From NCBI RefSeq assembly GCF_018139625.1, contig NZ_JAGSOH010000003.1, forward strand, positions 62,001-126,000: a DNA stretch of 64,000 bases, read 5' to 3'. Shown here piece after piece: positions 1 through 9,357 of this stretch (positions within the stretch are counted from its first letter, which is position 1; each line of letters opens with the position of its first letter). The notes below the pieces were generated by a model that saw only the letters and a list, made by a program, of their open reading frames with translations, was not told the DNA's origin and did not search any database. The position numbers were made by a program, and so were the translations under genes. The DNA comes from Actinospica acidithermotolerans. Lineage in GTDB: Bacteria; Actinomycetota; Actinomycetes; Streptomycetales; Catenulisporaceae.

Positions 1-2
1 CC

Positions 3-473
3 GACGACGACTTCGAGGCCTTCCTCCTGGAGGTTCTGGCCGACACCGCGGTGACGATTCCCGAGCTCGGCACCGTCCGCGCCGCCGTCGCCCCGATCGT
101 CGTCTTGACCTCGAACCGGACGCGCGACCTGCACGACGCCCTCAAACGCCGCTGCCTCTACCACTGGATCGACTACCCGGACACCGAGCGGCTCGTCGAG
201 ATCGTACGACGGCACGCGCCCGAAGCGCCGTACGACCTCGCGGCCGATGTCGCCGCCGCAGTGCGCCGGCTCCGGGGCCTGCAGCAAGTCCAGAAGGCGC
301 CGGGGATCGCCGAGAGCATCGACTGGATCTCCGCACTGGCGCTGCTGGGCGTGCCGCGGCTGGACGCGGACGCCGCGGGCAGCACCCTCGGCCTGCTTCT
401 GAAGTACCGCGAAGACCACGAACTCGTCCGCGAACGCGGCATCGGCTGGCTCGTCGGCGCATCCGATGCCTGA
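3..473 (+). CDS. MoxR-family AAA+ ATPase, C-terminal part (5' end outside the window)
   Basis: The reading frame is already open at base 3, so only about the last 156 residues are visible. The stretch LTSNRTRDLHDALKRRC followed by YHWIDYP is the sensor-1/arginine-finger region typical of MoxR AAA+ ATPases, and the rest is the helical lid domain. Walker A and B must lie upstream of the window. MoxR proteins act as chaperone-like ATPases that work with von Willebrand factor A proteins. The stop overlaps the start of the next gene (a VWA protein) by 8 bases, which supports a two-gene moxR-VWA operon. The identification is good; the substrate is unknown. Confidence 0.9.
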   Translation, partial: DDDFEAFLLEVLADTAVTIPELGTVRAAVAPIVVLTSNRTRDLHDALKRRCLYHWIDYPDTERLVEIVRRHAPEAPYDLAADVAAAVRRLRGLQQVQKAPGIAESIDWISALALLGVPRLDADAAGSTLGLLLKYREDHELVRERGIGWLVGASDA

Positions 474-1731
474 TCTCCTCCTCTTCGACTCCGCCGTCTT
501 CTGCGCCCGCTTCGCCGCCGCCCTGCGCCGCGCCGGGATTCCGGTGCCGCCGGAACGCGCCGACCGGTTTCTCCGCGCCCTGCGACTGGTACCGCCGACC
601 CACCGAGCCGAGCTCTACTGGTGCGCGCGGCTGGTGTTCGTCTCCGATCGCGACCAGGTCGAGCGGTTCGACGGCGTATTCGATCTCATCTTCGGCGGCA
701 GTCTCGACCGGGCCGAGAGCCGCGGCGGACACGACCGCCAACCGCTCCCCTCGTCGCAGGAGCCGGCCGCCGGACCCTCGCCCTCCGGCGCCGAACCCCG
801 CTATCGCCGGCCGGAACCGCTGCCCGGCGGCACGCCGGTCATGCAGCCGCGGCGCACACCCGGAGAGCCGGCGCCGCACGAGGCGGCCATGCCGGTCCGT
901 GCGCAGGCCAGCACCGCGGAAGCGCTCGCGCACAAGGACCTCGGCAAGCTCGAGCCCGAGGAACTCGCCGCGCTGGACCGGCTCGTCGGCGCGCTCGCGT
1001 TCAGCATCCCGCCGCGTCGCGGCCGCCGGCGGGAAGCGGATCGAGCCGGCCGTCGCACCGACCTGCGCCGCACCCTCCGCCTGAGCCTGCGCACCGGCGG
1101 GCAGCCGATCACGCTGGCACGCTCGCGCAACCGGCTCAGGCCCCGCAAGCTCGTGCTGCTCTGCGACATCTCCGGATCCATGGAGCCGTACACGCGTGCT
1201 TACCTGCGGCTCTTCCCCCGGCTCTACGCGCGCGGCAGCGCCGGACAGCGCGTGGCCGCGGAGACATTCGTCTTCGCGACCCGGCTGACCCGCCTCACCC
1301 CGCTGCTGCGCCACACGGACCCGGACACCGCGCTGGCCCGGGCCGGCGCCGCCGCACCGGACTGGTCCGGCGGAACGCGCATCGGCCGCTCGCTGGGCAC
1401 GTTCACCGACCGGCACGGCAGGCGCGGCATGGCCCGTGACGCGATCCTGGTGATCTTCTCCGACGGCTGGGAGGGCGAGGACCCCGCCTCCGTCGGCCGC
1501 GAGATGCAGCGGCTCGCCCGCCTCGCCCACCGGATCGTATGGGTGAACCCGAGGAAGGCCGCGCCCGGATACGCGCCGCTGGCGGGCGGCATGGCCGCCG
1601 CCCTGCCGTACTGCCACGCCTTCGTCAGCGGCCACACATACGCCGCCCTCGCCGAAGTGGTCGACGCCGTCGCCGGCTTCGGCCGAAGCCGTCGCCCGGC
1701 GGCTGGACCGGCCGGGCAGGCGGGACCCTGA
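466..1731 (+). CDS. VWA domain-containing CoxE-like protein, MoxR partner
   Basis: A 421-residue cytosolic protein. A metal-ion-dependent adhesion (MIDAS) motif, D-x-S-x-S, is at about D234-S236-S238 (CDISGSM). A second conserved stretch, [10 protein letters not shown], lies near residue 330. Residues 90-145 are proline- and charge-rich and probably disordered. Proteins of this kind (CoxE-like) pair with MoxR ATPases in metal-centre or complex maturation. The ATG at 466 overlaps the end of the moxR gene, so translation is probably coupled. Nothing nearby identifies the client complex, and no CO dehydrogenase genes are visible. Confidence 0.9.
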   Translation: MPDLLLFDSAVFCARFAAALRRAGIPVPPERADRFLRALRLVPPTHRAELYWCARLVFVSDRDQVERFDGVFDLIFGGSLDRAESRGGHDRQPLPSSQEPAAGPSPSGAEPRYRRPEPLPGGTPVMQPRRTPGEPAPHEAAMPVRAQASTAEALAHKDLGKLEPEELAALDRLVGALAFSIPPRRGRRREADRAGRRTDLRRTLRLSLRTGGQPITLARSRNRLRPRKLVLLCDISGSMEPYTRAYLRLFPRLYARGSAGQRVAAETFVFATRLTRLTPLLRHTDPDTALARAGAAAPDWSGGTRIGRSLGTFTDRHGRRGMARDAILVIFSDGWEGEDPASVGREMQRLARLAHRIVWVNPRKAAPGYAPLAGGMAAALPYCHAFVSGHTYAALAEVVDAVAGFGRSRRPAAGPAGQAGP

Positions 1732-1898
1732 CCCTGGCGGGGCCGCGGCGCTCAGCGCAGGGCGGCGTGGGGCGCGCCGACGAGGGGGTGAGGCTCGAAC
1801 GCTTCTCCTGCCACCACCGGATCGCGCTGGACCGGCCGGACGTCCGGATCGAGCTGCCCGAAGACACCTGCGGCCTGCTTCCGGGCGGTGGCTCCCTC

Positions 1899-1938
1899 GC
1901 CGTTCACCGGCCCGAGGACCTTCGGCCCGGTGAACGGC
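1899..1938. terminator. Stem-loop between the MoxR/VWA pair and the DUF4389 gene
   Basis: A perfect 12-bp inverted repeat (1899-1910 with 1927-1938, arm GCCGTTCACCGG) encloses a further 4-bp CCGA/TCGG stem. There is no T tract. It lies 168 bases after the VWA stop and 47 bases before the DUF4389 start, so it may be a U-less terminator or a leader structure. The remaining bases of 1732-1985 hold no gene I can support. Confidence 0.4.
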
Positions 1939-1985
1939 GGCCCAATGCCCTAAACGAAGCCGCGGGGGCGGGCGAGGGTGGAGGC

Positions 1986-2675
1986 ATGAGCACAGAGACC
2001 GATGCCCTCGCGCCGGCCGCGGGTTACCCGGTGCGCGTCGAGGGCGAACTGAGTGAACAGCTCTCGCGCTGGCTGTGGCTGGTCAAGTGGCTGCTGGCGA
2101 TCCCGCACTACGTCGTGCTGTGGTTCCTCTGGATCGCCTACCTGCTGCTGAGCATCGTGGCACTCGTCGCGATCCTCGTCACGCGGCGGTACCCGCGCGG
2201 GATCTTCGACTTCAACGTGGGCGTGCTGCGATGGAGCTGGCGCGTCGCGTTCTACTCGTACGGGGCGCTCGGCACCGACCGCTACCCGCCGTTCTCGCTG
2301 CAGGACGATCCCGACTACCCGGCTTGGCTGCACGTCGAGTACCCGGGAGAGCTCTCCCGCGGCAAGGCGCTGCTGAAGTGGTGGCTGCTGGCGATTCCGC
2401 ACTACCTCGTCGTGGGAGTCCTCGTCGGCGGATTCCACACCGGCACGAGCGCTCAGGACTACGGGCTGATCGCCGTGCTGATGCTGATCGTCGGGGTGAG
2501 CCTGCTGTTCGTCGGCCGGTACCCCAGGGGCCTGTTCAGCCTGGCGATGGGGGCGGACCGTTGGGTGCTGCGCGTCGCCGCGTACGCGAGCCTGATGACC
2601 GACGCCTATCCCCCGTTCCGCCTCGACCAGGGCGCCCGAGAACGGATCCCGGCGCCGGTTGACGTAGGGAGCTGA
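1986..2675 (+). CDS. DUF4389 family membrane protein
   Basis: A 229-residue protein. It carries two copies of a DUF4389-like unit: a hydrophobic stretch after [12 protein letters not shown] (about residue 35) and again after [13 protein letters not shown] (about residue 135), each followed by an RYPRG(I/L)F motif and a YPPF motif. Two or three membrane segments are expected per unit. The function is unknown. The ATG at 1986 was chosen because it follows a purine-rich GGGTGGAGGC; the frame stays open upstream but reads as low-complexity non-family sequence. The SRPBCC gene starts one base after its stop, suggesting an operon. Confidence 0.8.
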   Translation: MSTETDALAPAAGYPVRVEGELSEQLSRWLWLVKWLLAIPHYVVLWFLWIAYLLLSIVALVAILVTRRYPRGIFDFNVGVLRWSWRVAFYSYGALGTDRYPPFSLQDDPDYPAWLHVEYPGELSRGKALLKWWLLAIPHYLVVGVLVGGFHTGTSAQDYGLIAVLMLIVGVSLLFVGRYPRGLFSLAMGADRWVLRVAAYASLMTDAYPPFRLDQGARERIPAPVDVGS

Positions 2676-2676
2676 C

Positions 2677-3330
2677 ATGCGATCGAGCAGAACGCTGAGA
2701 AGGGGCGCCGCCGGCCTGGGCACGGCGGTCGCCGCGGGGACGGCCGTGGCCGCGGGCTACCCGCTGCTGCTGCGCCGGCGCTGCCTGACCTGGGGCGCGG
2801 AGCCCGACGAGGTCCGGGCCCCGATGCCGGGCGACGACCTGCTGCGCGGGGCGCCGCTGGTGACCACCCGCGCCGTGACCGTCGATGCGCCGCCCAAGGC
2901 GGTCTGGCCGTGGCTGGTGCAGATGGGCCCGGGACGCGGCGGGGCGTACACCTACGACTGGATCGAGAACCTGTTCGGCCTGAACATGCACAGCGCGGAC
3001 CGGATCCTGCCGGAGTTCCAGGATCTCCGGGTCGGCGACAGCTTCGCGATGGGCAACGGTCCCAGACTGCGCGTCGAGATCCTGGACCCGGAGGCCGCAC
3101 TGGTGCTGCGTTCCGAGGACGGCGCCTGGGTGTGGGCCTTCGGCCTGATCCCGCGCGACGCCGCGGCGGACGCCACCCGCCTGATCAGCCGCAACCGGAT
3201 CGCCGCGCCGCCCTCCGGCCCGGTCTCCCGCGCGTTGTTCCGCTACGTGATGGAGCCCGGCAGCCTCGTGATGGAACGCAAGATGCTGCTGGGGATCAAG
3301 CAGCGCGTCGAGCGCCCGGCAGACCCCTGA
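2677..3330 (+). CDS. SRPBCC-fold protein with an N-terminal membrane anchor
   Basis: A 217-residue protein. Residues 1-30 are Arg/Gly/Ala-rich and hydrophobic, resembling an uncleaved anchor or twin-arginine-like signal. From about residue 60, VTTRAVTVDAPPKAVWPWLV is a typical START/SRPBCC opening strand, followed by the GRGGAYTYDWIENLFGL segment common in actinobacterial SRPBCC proteins. This fold binds hydrophobic ligands; the ligand cannot be predicted. It directly follows the DUF4389 gene and is probably co-transcribed with it. Confidence 0.75.
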   Translation: MRSSRTLRRGAAGLGTAVAAGTAVAAGYPLLLRRRCLTWGAEPDEVRAPMPGDDLLRGAPLVTTRAVTVDAPPKAVWPWLVQMGPGRGGAYTYDWIENLFGLNMHSADRILPEFQDLRVGDSFAMGNGPRLRVEILDPEAALVLRSEDGAWVWAFGLIPRDAAADATRLISRNRIAAPPSGPVSRALFRYVMEPGSLVMERKMLLGIKQRVERPADP

Positions 3331-3419
3331 CCGCGCAGCCGGTACATCCGCCGCCGCGTCCCATCTCAGTGAGCGGAAGAGCGGCGGCCAGCGGCCGCGG
3401 CGACCGGCGACCGATGCCC

Positions 3420-3438
3420 GGATGACAATCTGTCATCC
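3420..3438. terminator. Short perfect hairpin between convergent genes
   Basis: GGATGACA-ATC-TGTCATCC forms an 8-bp stem with a 3-base loop. It overlaps the stop codon of the PfkB gene and separates it from the convergent SRPBCC gene. There is no T tract. It could terminate either transcript. It resembles the TetR boxes near 26460, but its spacer is 3 rather than 5 bases. Confidence 0.35.
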
Positions 3439-4329
3439 ACACGCGGCGAGCAGGACCTCGCGGCTGACGGCGTCGGCGCGGGTGGCGGGCACAGTGCACG
3501 CATAGGCGCCCGCGACCGCGCCGTACGACGCGCAGCGGCGCGGATCATCGCCGCTGAGCCAGCCGAACAGGAAGCCCGCGGCGAACGCGTCGCCGGCCCC
3601 GTTCGTATCCACCACCGGGCCCGGCGGGACCGCCGCGGGCACGTGCGTGAGCTCTCCGTCGGCGAGCAGGAGCGCGCCTTCGGCGCCGGCCGTGGCGACC
3701 ACGATCCGGGCCCTGCCGCGGGCGGCGATCGAACGCATGGTGCGCTCCGGGGCGGACAGCGCCGTCGTGGACAGGAACACCACGTCGGCGGCGAGCGCGA
3801 AGGGCTCGTGGTAGGAGCTGATCCCGTCCCAGTCGTGGAGGTCCGTGGAGAGGGTCACCCCGGACTCGCGCAGCGCCGGGAGCGCCCCGGCGAAGGGCTG
3901 GGTGATCACGACGTGCGCGTGCCGGCTGGCGGCGGCGAGGGCGCGCACCGTCGCCTCCGGCAGCGGGTCGCCGTCCCCGGCGCGGGTCGCGTCGTAGAGC
4001 GAGAGCCGGCGCCCGTCCGGGCCGACCAGGTTCACCGCCCGCTTGGTTCCCCGGGCCGAGGCCACCGCGGTCAGCGGAATGCCCCGGTGGCGGTGGAGCG
4101 CGCGGACCAGCTCGCCCTCCGGGTCGTCGCCGATCAGGTCGACGTGGTGCGTGCGCAGGCCCAGGGCGCCGAGGCCGAGAGCCACGAAGTCCCCGCTCTG
4201 CCCGGCCCGCGTCACGATGCCCGGATCGATCAGGTAACTGTCGGCGTACGGCAAGGGCAGTTCGGGCACGCGCACGACGGTGTCGACGCCGGCACCCCCG
4301 AGCACCAGGACATCGATTTCGCAGCCCAT
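3433..4329 (-). CDS. PfkB-family carbohydrate kinase
   Basis: A 298-residue ribokinase/PfkB-type sugar kinase. The N terminus (VLVLGGAGVDTVVRVPELP) and the C-terminal signature DTNGAGDAFAAGF, with the catalytic Asp at about residue 247, are both intact. It is the last gene of the alpha-glucoside operon, 69 bases after the LacI gene on the same strand. It may phosphorylate the sugar released by the GH13 enzyme or another furanose/hexose. The family also includes nucleoside kinases, so the substrate is inferred only from context. Confidence 0.85.
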   Translation of the reverse strand: MGCEIDVLVLGGAGVDTVVRVPELPLPYADSYLIDPGIVTRAGQSGDFVALGLGALGLRTHHVDLIGDDPEGELVRALHRHRGIPLTAVASARGTKRAVNLVGPDGRRLSLYDATRAGDGDPLPEATVRALAAASRHAHVVITQPFAGALPALRESGVTLSTDLHDWDGISSYHEPFALAADVVFLSTTALSAPERTMRSIAARGRARIVVATAGAEGALLLADGELTHVPAAVPPGPVVDTNGAGDAFAAGFLFGWLSGDDPRRCASYGAVAGAYACTVPATRADAVSREVLLAACG

Positions 4330-4398
4330 TGATGGACGCCTTCCGGTAAGCCGACGGGGCGGAACCTCAGCCGCGTCCTGCGACGCGGGCGCCCGCCG

Positions 4399-5433
4399 TC
4401 ACTTGCGTGCCGCGGTGGAGCCCCGCACCACCAGCTCCGGCGGGTAGACGAACTCGTCGCGCGGGCCCGGGATGCCGTTCATCTCCTCGAGCAGCACTCC
4501 GACGGCAGCCTCGGCGATGGCCTGCACCGGCTGGCGCATGGTGGTCAGCGGCGGGTCGGTGAAGGCGATCAGCGGGCTGTCGTCGTATCCGATCACGGAG
4601 ATGTCCTGCGGAACGGACAGGCCCAGCTCCCGCACCGCCCGCACGGCGCCGAGGGCCATCATATCGCTGCCGCACACGATCGCGGTGCAGCCGCGCTCGA
4701 TCAGCGTCTTGGCGGCCTGCTGGCCGCCGGCCACCGAGAAGATCGTGTGCGCGATGCGCTCGCGCGCGGTGGCCTCGTCGAGGCCCAGCAGCGCGCCGCT
4801 CGCCGCGAGGAAGCCCTCGACCTTGCGCACCACGGGGACGAAGCGGGCCGGTCCGGTGGCCATGCCGATCCGCTCGTGGCCCAGCTCCACGAGGTGGCTG
4901 ATCGCCTGGCGCATCGAGTACCGGTCGTCGGTGGCGAAGAACGGCGCCTTGACCTCCGAGATGTGCCCGTTGATCAGCACGATCGGCAACCCGCGCTCGA
5001 CCAGCCGGCGGTAGCGGTCCGGGTCCGCGGTGGTGTCCGCGTGCAGGCCGGAGACGAAGACGATTCCGGCCACGTCGCGCTCGAGCAGCATCTCGGTGTA
5101 CTCGTCCTCGCTCGCGCCGCCCGGCGTGAGGGTGCACAGCATCGGCGTGTACCCGTGCCGGGTCAGGATCGGCTCGATCGCCTGCGCGTAGGCGGGGAAG
5201 ATCGGGTTGTCGAGCTCGGGGATCACCAGCCCGATCAGCCCCGCCGAGCGCTGCCGGGAACGCGGCGGGCGCTCGTAGCCGAGCATGTCGAGCGCGGCGA
5301 GCACCGACTGGCGGGTGGCCAGGCCCACGCCGGACTTGCCGTTGACCACCCGGCTGACGGTGGCCTCGGACACCCCGGCGTGCGCGGCGACGTCCGCGAG
5401 CCGGATCCCCGTTGTGGTTCGCTCGGCGCTCAC
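4399..5433 (-). CDS. LacI-family transcriptional repressor of the alpha-glucoside operon
   Basis: A 344-residue regulator. The N-terminal helix-turn-helix (IRLADVAAHAGVSEATVSRV, residues about 10-29) is followed by the hinge and a periplasmic-binding-protein-like sugar-sensing domain with the usual FFATDDR and GYDDSPLIAF segments. It lies 54 bases downstream of the GH13 gene and in the same direction, so it is probably autoregulated through the operon. Candidate operators (CTTGCG/CGCAAG repeats) lie upstream of the binding-protein gene at 10779-10850. The inducer is probably a maltose- or trehalose-like glucoside. Confidence 0.9.
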   Translation of the reverse strand: MSAERTTTGIRLADVAAHAGVSEATVSRVVNGKSGVGLATRQSVLAALDMLGYERPPRSRQRSAGLIGLVIPELDNPIFPAYAQAIEPILTRHGYTPMLCTLTPGGASEDEYTEMLLERDVAGIVFVSGLHADTTADPDRYRRLVERGLPIVLINGHISEVKAPFFATDDRYSMRQAISHLVELGHERIGMATGPARFVPVVRKVEGFLAASGALLGLDEATARERIAHTIFSVAGGQQAAKTLIERGCTAIVCGSDMMALGAVRAVRELGLSVPQDISVIGYDDSPLIAFTDPPLTTMRQPVQAIAEAAVGVLLEEMNGIPGPRDEFVYPPELVVRGSTAARK

Positions 5434-5487
5434 AGTGCTCGGTTCCGTTCCCTGTATCCGTACTCTGACTATTCGGCGGGGCGCGGG

Positions 5488-7149
5488 TCAGCCCGCGTGC
5501 CACCATGCGGCGCTGTCCGGAGGGAGGACGATCTCGGCCGCGGGGGCGCAGCCCTGTGCGGCGTCGGGCAGGGCGGTGCTGGCCAGGATGAGCCTGCCCG
5601 GGTGGGGCACGGCCACCGGCTGGCCACTGGCGTTCACGGTACACGCAAACCCCGGCCCACGGGTGAAGACGAGCGCACCTCGGGGCGCATCTCGCCATTC
5701 GAGACGGCCGTCGCCGAGGCCGGGTATCTCCCGGCGCAGCTTCAGCGCCCGCCGGTAGAGGCCGAGGGTGGAGGACGGGTCCTCCCACTGCTTCTCGACC
5801 GTCAGCCCCCGCCACCGGGCGGGCGCGGGAAGCCAGCCCTCGGCGATGCCCAGCGGCGTGAAGCCGTACGGGGACTCCTCGCCGCCCCAGGGCAGCGGGA
5901 CCCGGCATCCGTCCCGGCCGGAGGACCCGTCGGCGCTGCGCAGCCGCTGCGGATCCTGGAGCAGCTCCTCGGGCAGGTCGAGCACCTCTTCCAGCCCGAG
6001 CTCCTCGCCCTGGTACAGGTACGCGGAGCCGGGCAGCGCGAGCATGAGCAGCGCGGCGGCGCGGGCCCGGCGCAGGCCGGCCTCGCCGCCGCCATAGCGG
6101 GTCACGTGGCGGCGGATGTCATGGTTCGAGAGCACCCACGTGCTCGTGGCGCCGACGAGTTCCGCCGTGCGCACCGAATCCGCGATCACCCGCCGCAGCG
6201 CGTCGGCGTCCCAGGCGGTCCCGAGGAAGTGGAAGTTGAAGGCCTGGTGCGCCTCGTCCGGCCGGACGTACGCCGCCAGGCGCTCGATCGACGGCGCCCA
6301 GGCCTCGGCGACCGCGATGCGCTCGCCGGGGTACGAGTCGAGGATCCGGCGCCAGGAGCGGTGGATCTCGTGCACCTCGTCCTGGTCGAAGTACGGCAGC
6401 ACGGAGCTGCCGAGCATCTCGATCTGGTCGGTGTACCCGGCGTCCGGCAGGCCCTCCTGCTTGACCATGCCGTGCGCCACGTCGATCCGGAAGCCGTCCA
6501 CGCCGCGGTCGAGCCAGAACCGCAGGATCTCCTCGTGCTCGGCGCGCACCTCCGGGTGGCGCCAGTCCAGGTCGGGCTGCGCCGGGTCGAACAGATGCAG
6601 GTACCACTCCCCCGGCGAGCCGTCCGGCTCGGCGATCCGGGTCCAGGCCGGACCGCCGAACACCGACTCCCAGTCGTTCGGCGGCAGGCCGCCGTCCTCG
6701 CCCTTGCCCGGCCGGAACAGGTAGCGCTCGCGCGCGGCGGATCCCGGTCCGGCGGCGAGCGCCTCGCGGAACCAGCGGTGCGCGGCCGAGGTGTGGTTGG
6801 GGACGATGTCGAAGATCACCTTCAGGCCCAGGGCGTGCGCCTCGGCGATCAGCGCCTCGGCGTCGCCGAGCGTGCCGAACAGCGGGTCGACCTCGCGGTG
6901 CTCGGCCACGTCGTAGCCGCCGTCGGCCATCGGGGAGGCGTAGAACGGGGTGATCCACACCGCGTCCACACCGAGTTCCCTGAGGTACGGCAGCCGGGTG
7001 CGGACGCCGAGCAGGTCGCCGACCCCGTCGCCGTTGCCGTCGGCGAAGGATCGGATGTAGACCTGGTAGATCACGGCGTCGCGCCACCATGCGGCGGGGC
7101 GGTTCTCCGGACTGTCCGGGAGCGTCTGCGAGAGTGCGGGCGCTGACAT
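5488..7149 (-). CDS. GH13 alpha-glucosidase / oligo-1,6-glucosidase-type enzyme
   Basis: A 553-residue cytosolic (alpha/beta)8 glycoside hydrolase. Conserved regions are visible in order: DAVWITPFYASPMADGGYDV near the N terminus, the FDIVPNHTS region, DGFRIDVAHGM with the nucleophile Asp, AVAEAW with the acid/base Glu, and LSNHDIRRH with the transition-state Asp. The lack of a signal peptide fits hydrolysis after import by the neighbouring ABC transporter. It is separated from the permease gene by a MITE-like insertion. Exact linkage specificity (1,4, 1,6 or 1,1) cannot be read from the sequence. Confidence 0.9.
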   Translation of the reverse strand: MSAPALSQTLPDSPENRPAAWWRDAVIYQVYIRSFADGNGDGVGDLLGVRTRLPYLRELGVDAVWITPFYASPMADGGYDVAEHREVDPLFGTLGDAEALIAEAHALGLKVIFDIVPNHTSAAHRWFREALAAGPGSAARERYLFRPGKGEDGGLPPNDWESVFGGPAWTRIAEPDGSPGEWYLHLFDPAQPDLDWRHPEVRAEHEEILRFWLDRGVDGFRIDVAHGMVKQEGLPDAGYTDQIEMLGSSVLPYFDQDEVHEIHRSWRRILDSYPGERIAVAEAWAPSIERLAAYVRPDEAHQAFNFHFLGTAWDADALRRVIADSVRTAELVGATSTWVLSNHDIRRHVTRYGGGEAGLRRARAAALLMLALPGSAYLYQGEELGLEEVLDLPEELLQDPQRLRSADGSSGRDGCRVPLPWGGEESPYGFTPLGIAEGWLPAPARWRGLTVEKQWEDPSSTLGLYRRALKLRREIPGLGDGRLEWRDAPRGALVFTRGPGFACTVNASGQPVAVPHPGRLILASTALPDAAQGCAPAAEIVLPPDSAAWWHAG

Positions 7150-7203
7150 GATGTGCGAGTCCTCATTCGGTGGGGTGCGGGGAGGGAGGGGTTGTGCTTG
7201 GAC

Positions 7204-7371
7204 CTAGGGCGTGTTTTGAAACTATCGCCGGGTCCGCGACGCCTGCCACGCACGCTCGCCGCGTTGCCGGATCGCCCACGTACGCCCAGTATGCGGACGA
7301 CCCGGCGCCTTGCGATCGCACGCGTCAGACGCCGCGGCCTGATCCGACGCTAGTTTCAAAACACGCCCTAG
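7204..7371. mobile_element. 168-bp MITE-like element with 21-bp perfect terminal inverted repeats
   Basis: The two ends, 7204-7224 and 7351-7371, are perfect inverted copies beginning CTAGGGCGTGTTTTGAAAC. Weaker inverted similarity continues inward for about 30 bases. There is no open frame for a transposase. The outer CTAG may be a duplicated palindromic target or part of the repeat. Such elements are moved in trans by a full-length insertion sequence with matching ends. It sits between the permease and glucosidase genes, and its right end supplies the TAG stop codon of the permease gene. Confidence 0.75.
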
Positions 7372-8270
7372 CCCTTGGCCGTGCCCGCCGTGAGGCCGGC
7401 CACCAGGTGCCGCTGCACCAGGAAAAACACCAGCGCGGCCGGCACGATGATCAGGACGGCTCCGGCCGCCATCGGGCCCCAGTCGGCCACGAACTGGTTG
7501 ACGAAGGTCTGCATGCCGACCGGCAGCGTGTACTTGTCAGGGCTCTGCAGGAACTGGGACGCGTAGGCGACCTCTCCCCAGGCGGTGAGGAAGCTGTAGA
7601 ACGCCGTCACCGCCAGGCCCGGGCGCGCCAGCGGGACGATCAGCCGCCAGAAGGTGCCGAAGGGGCTCAGTCCGTCGAGCCGGCCGGCCTCGTCGATCGC
7701 CGTCGGGATGCCGTCGAAGTAGCCCTTGAGCATCCAGGCGCAGAACGGCACCGCCGTGGTCGCGTAGACCAGGATCAGGCCGAGCAGGTTGTCGAGCAGG
7801 TGCAGGTTCTTGAGCACCACGAACAGCGGAACGATGAGCACCGCGACCGGGAACATCTGGACGACCAGGAACAGCCACATCAGCGGGCGGGCGCCGGGAA
7901 AGCGCATCCGCGAGACCGCGTAGCCGGCGGTCGCGGCGATGAACACGCCGAAGACCATCGTGCCGGCGGCGACGATGAGCGAGTTGAGGATCCAGCCGCC
8001 GAAGCCCTGCTGCAGCACGACGCGGTAGTTGTGCAGGCTGAGCGGACCGAGCTGGTCGGTCATCTCGACGGTGCTGTCCGGCTTGAACGAGGTCAGCACC
8101 ACCCACAGCACCGGCGCGGCGGCGATGAGGCTCGCGACGAGCAGGGTCAGATGCAGGGCCGCCGACGCGGCCGGCGAGCGGCGCCCGCGCCGGTAGGAGC
8201 GGCGGGGGGCGGCGGGCGCGCCGGATTCGTCTGGCGCGCTGCGGACGGCGGACACGGTGCGTGCGGTCAT
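7368..8270 (-). CDS. Sugar ABC transporter permease, MalG/CUT1 type
   Basis: A 300-residue inner-membrane permease with about six membrane segments. The binding-protein-dependent transport EAA loop is visible (EAGRLDGLSPFGTFWRLIVP). The ATG at 8270 overlaps the stop of the upstream permease gene by 4 bases (ATGA). The last three bases of the gene, TAG, are contributed by the terminal repeat of the MITE-like element. The original C terminus may therefore have been slightly different. It forms the translocation pore with the MalF-type subunit; no dedicated ATPase gene is present, so a shared MsiK-like ATPase is likely. Confidence 0.92.
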   Translation of the reverse strand: MTARTVSAVRSAPDESGAPAAPRRSYRRGRRSPAASAALHLTLLVASLIAAAPVLWVVLTSFKPDSTVEMTDQLGPLSLHNYRVVLQQGFGGWILNSLIVAAGTMVFGVFIAATAGYAVSRMRFPGARPLMWLFLVVQMFPVAVLIVPLFVVLKNLHLLDNLLGLILVYATTAVPFCAWMLKGYFDGIPTAIDEAGRLDGLSPFGTFWRLIVPLARPGLAVTAFYSFLTAWGEVAYASQFLQSPDKYTLPVGMQTFVNQFVADWGPMAAGAVLIIVPAALVFFLVQRHLVAGLTAGTAKG

Positions 8271-9202
8271 GCGGCGGCCTCCTGGCCGCGGCCGAGCGCG
8301 CGGCGGTAGAACGTGGCGAACAGCAGCAGCATCGAGAGGATGATCACGCCGTAGGTGGAGGCGCCGGCGTAATCGCGGGTCTGGCTGAAGGCGTCGTTGT
8401 AGGCCTGGGTCACCAGGATGTTCGTCGCGCCGCCCGGGCCGCCGGCGGTGACCAGGTAGATGATGGCGAACTGGTTGAAGGTCCAGATCACGCCGAGCAG
8501 GGTGACCGTGGTGGCCACCGGCCGCAGACCCGGCATGGTCACGTGGAGGAAGCGGCGCAGCGGGCTGGCGCCGTCCACCTCGGCGGCCTCGAGCAGCTCG
8601 CCGGGGATGGCCTGCAGGCCGCCGAGGAAGGCGACCATCATGAACGGCACGCCGATCCACACGTTGACGAGGATCACGGAGAACTTGGCGCCGGTCGCGC
8701 TGCCCAGCCAGTCCACCGCGGGCAGTCCGGCCCGGGTGAACACCCAGTCGAGCAGGCCGTTGGGGCTGTTGAGGATCAGCCGCCAGGAGAACGCGGCGAC
8801 GAACGAGGGCACGGCCCACGGCAGGATCAGCAGCACGCGGTACACGCCGCGGCCGCGCAGGCGCCGGTTGAGCAGCTGGGCGAGGCCGAGGCCGATGCCG
8901 ACGGTCGGCACCACGCAGCCGACGGTCCACTCGAGCGTCCAGACGAGCGTCTGGTAGAACTGCCCGTCGCCGCCGGAGAGGATGTAGCCGTAGTTGTGCA
9001 GGCCCACCGACCTGAAGCTCGCCGGGATGTGGTTCGCGCCGATCGTGCGGCCCATGTTGAGGTCGTTGATGTTTGTCAGGGAGTAGTAGACGCCCATGAC
9101 CAGCGGATAGCCGACCAGCACGAGCAGGACGAGGGTGACGGGCAGCGCCATCGCCCAGGCGTACCAGTAGCGGTCGTAGCTTCTTCGAAGTCTGCTGAAC
9201 AT
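8267..9202 (-). CDS. Sugar ABC transporter permease, MalF/CUT1 type
   Basis: A 311-residue permease. The start at 9202 (MFSRLRRSYDRY) precedes the first membrane segment. The EAA loop reads EAAEVDGASPLRRFLHVTMP. Upstream in-frame sequence is only an out-of-phase shadow of the binding-protein gene. The 155-base gap to the binding-protein gene is typical of sugar operons, where the binding protein is made in excess. It pairs with the downstream MalG-type subunit. Confidence 0.92.
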   Translation of the reverse strand: MFSRLRRSYDRYWYAWAMALPVTLVLLVLVGYPLVMGVYYSLTNINDLNMGRTIGANHIPASFRSVGLHNYGYILSGGDGQFYQTLVWTLEWTVGCVVPTVGIGLGLAQLLNRRLRGRGVYRVLLILPWAVPSFVAAFSWRLILNSPNGLLDWVFTRAGLPAVDWLGSATGAKFSVILVNVWIGVPFMMVAFLGGLQAIPGELLEAAEVDGASPLRRFLHVTMPGLRPVATTVTLLGVIWTFNQFAIIYLVTAGGPGGATNILVTQAYNDAFSQTRDYAGASTYGVIILSMLLLFATFYRRALGRGQEAAA

Positions 9203-9357
9203 GCTCGATTGCTCGCTCGTTCCCCGGCTCGCGGCCGGACGGACGGAAAGGGAGAGGTGCAGGCGCCGGCGGAGGCCGGGTGGTCCCTCCGGGACCGCGC
9301 GGCGACAGGCGGTGCGCACGCGGTCCCGGAGGAGTTCGGGGTCGGACGGAGCCCGGG

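Noticed and set aside
1740-1985. Small gene or gene relic between the VWA and DUF4389 genes
   Set aside because: An open frame reads through, but no recognisable domain, start or ribosome-binding site supports it.
3420-3438. Another operator of the TetR protein at 26657
   Set aside because: The arms match GATGACA/TGTCATC, but the spacer is 3 bases instead of 5 and it overlaps a stop codon between convergent genes; a hairpin is more likely.
4747-7146. A 799-codon open frame on the plus strand
   Set aside because: It is antisense to the GH13 and LacI genes, both with intact catalytic or DNA-binding motifs.
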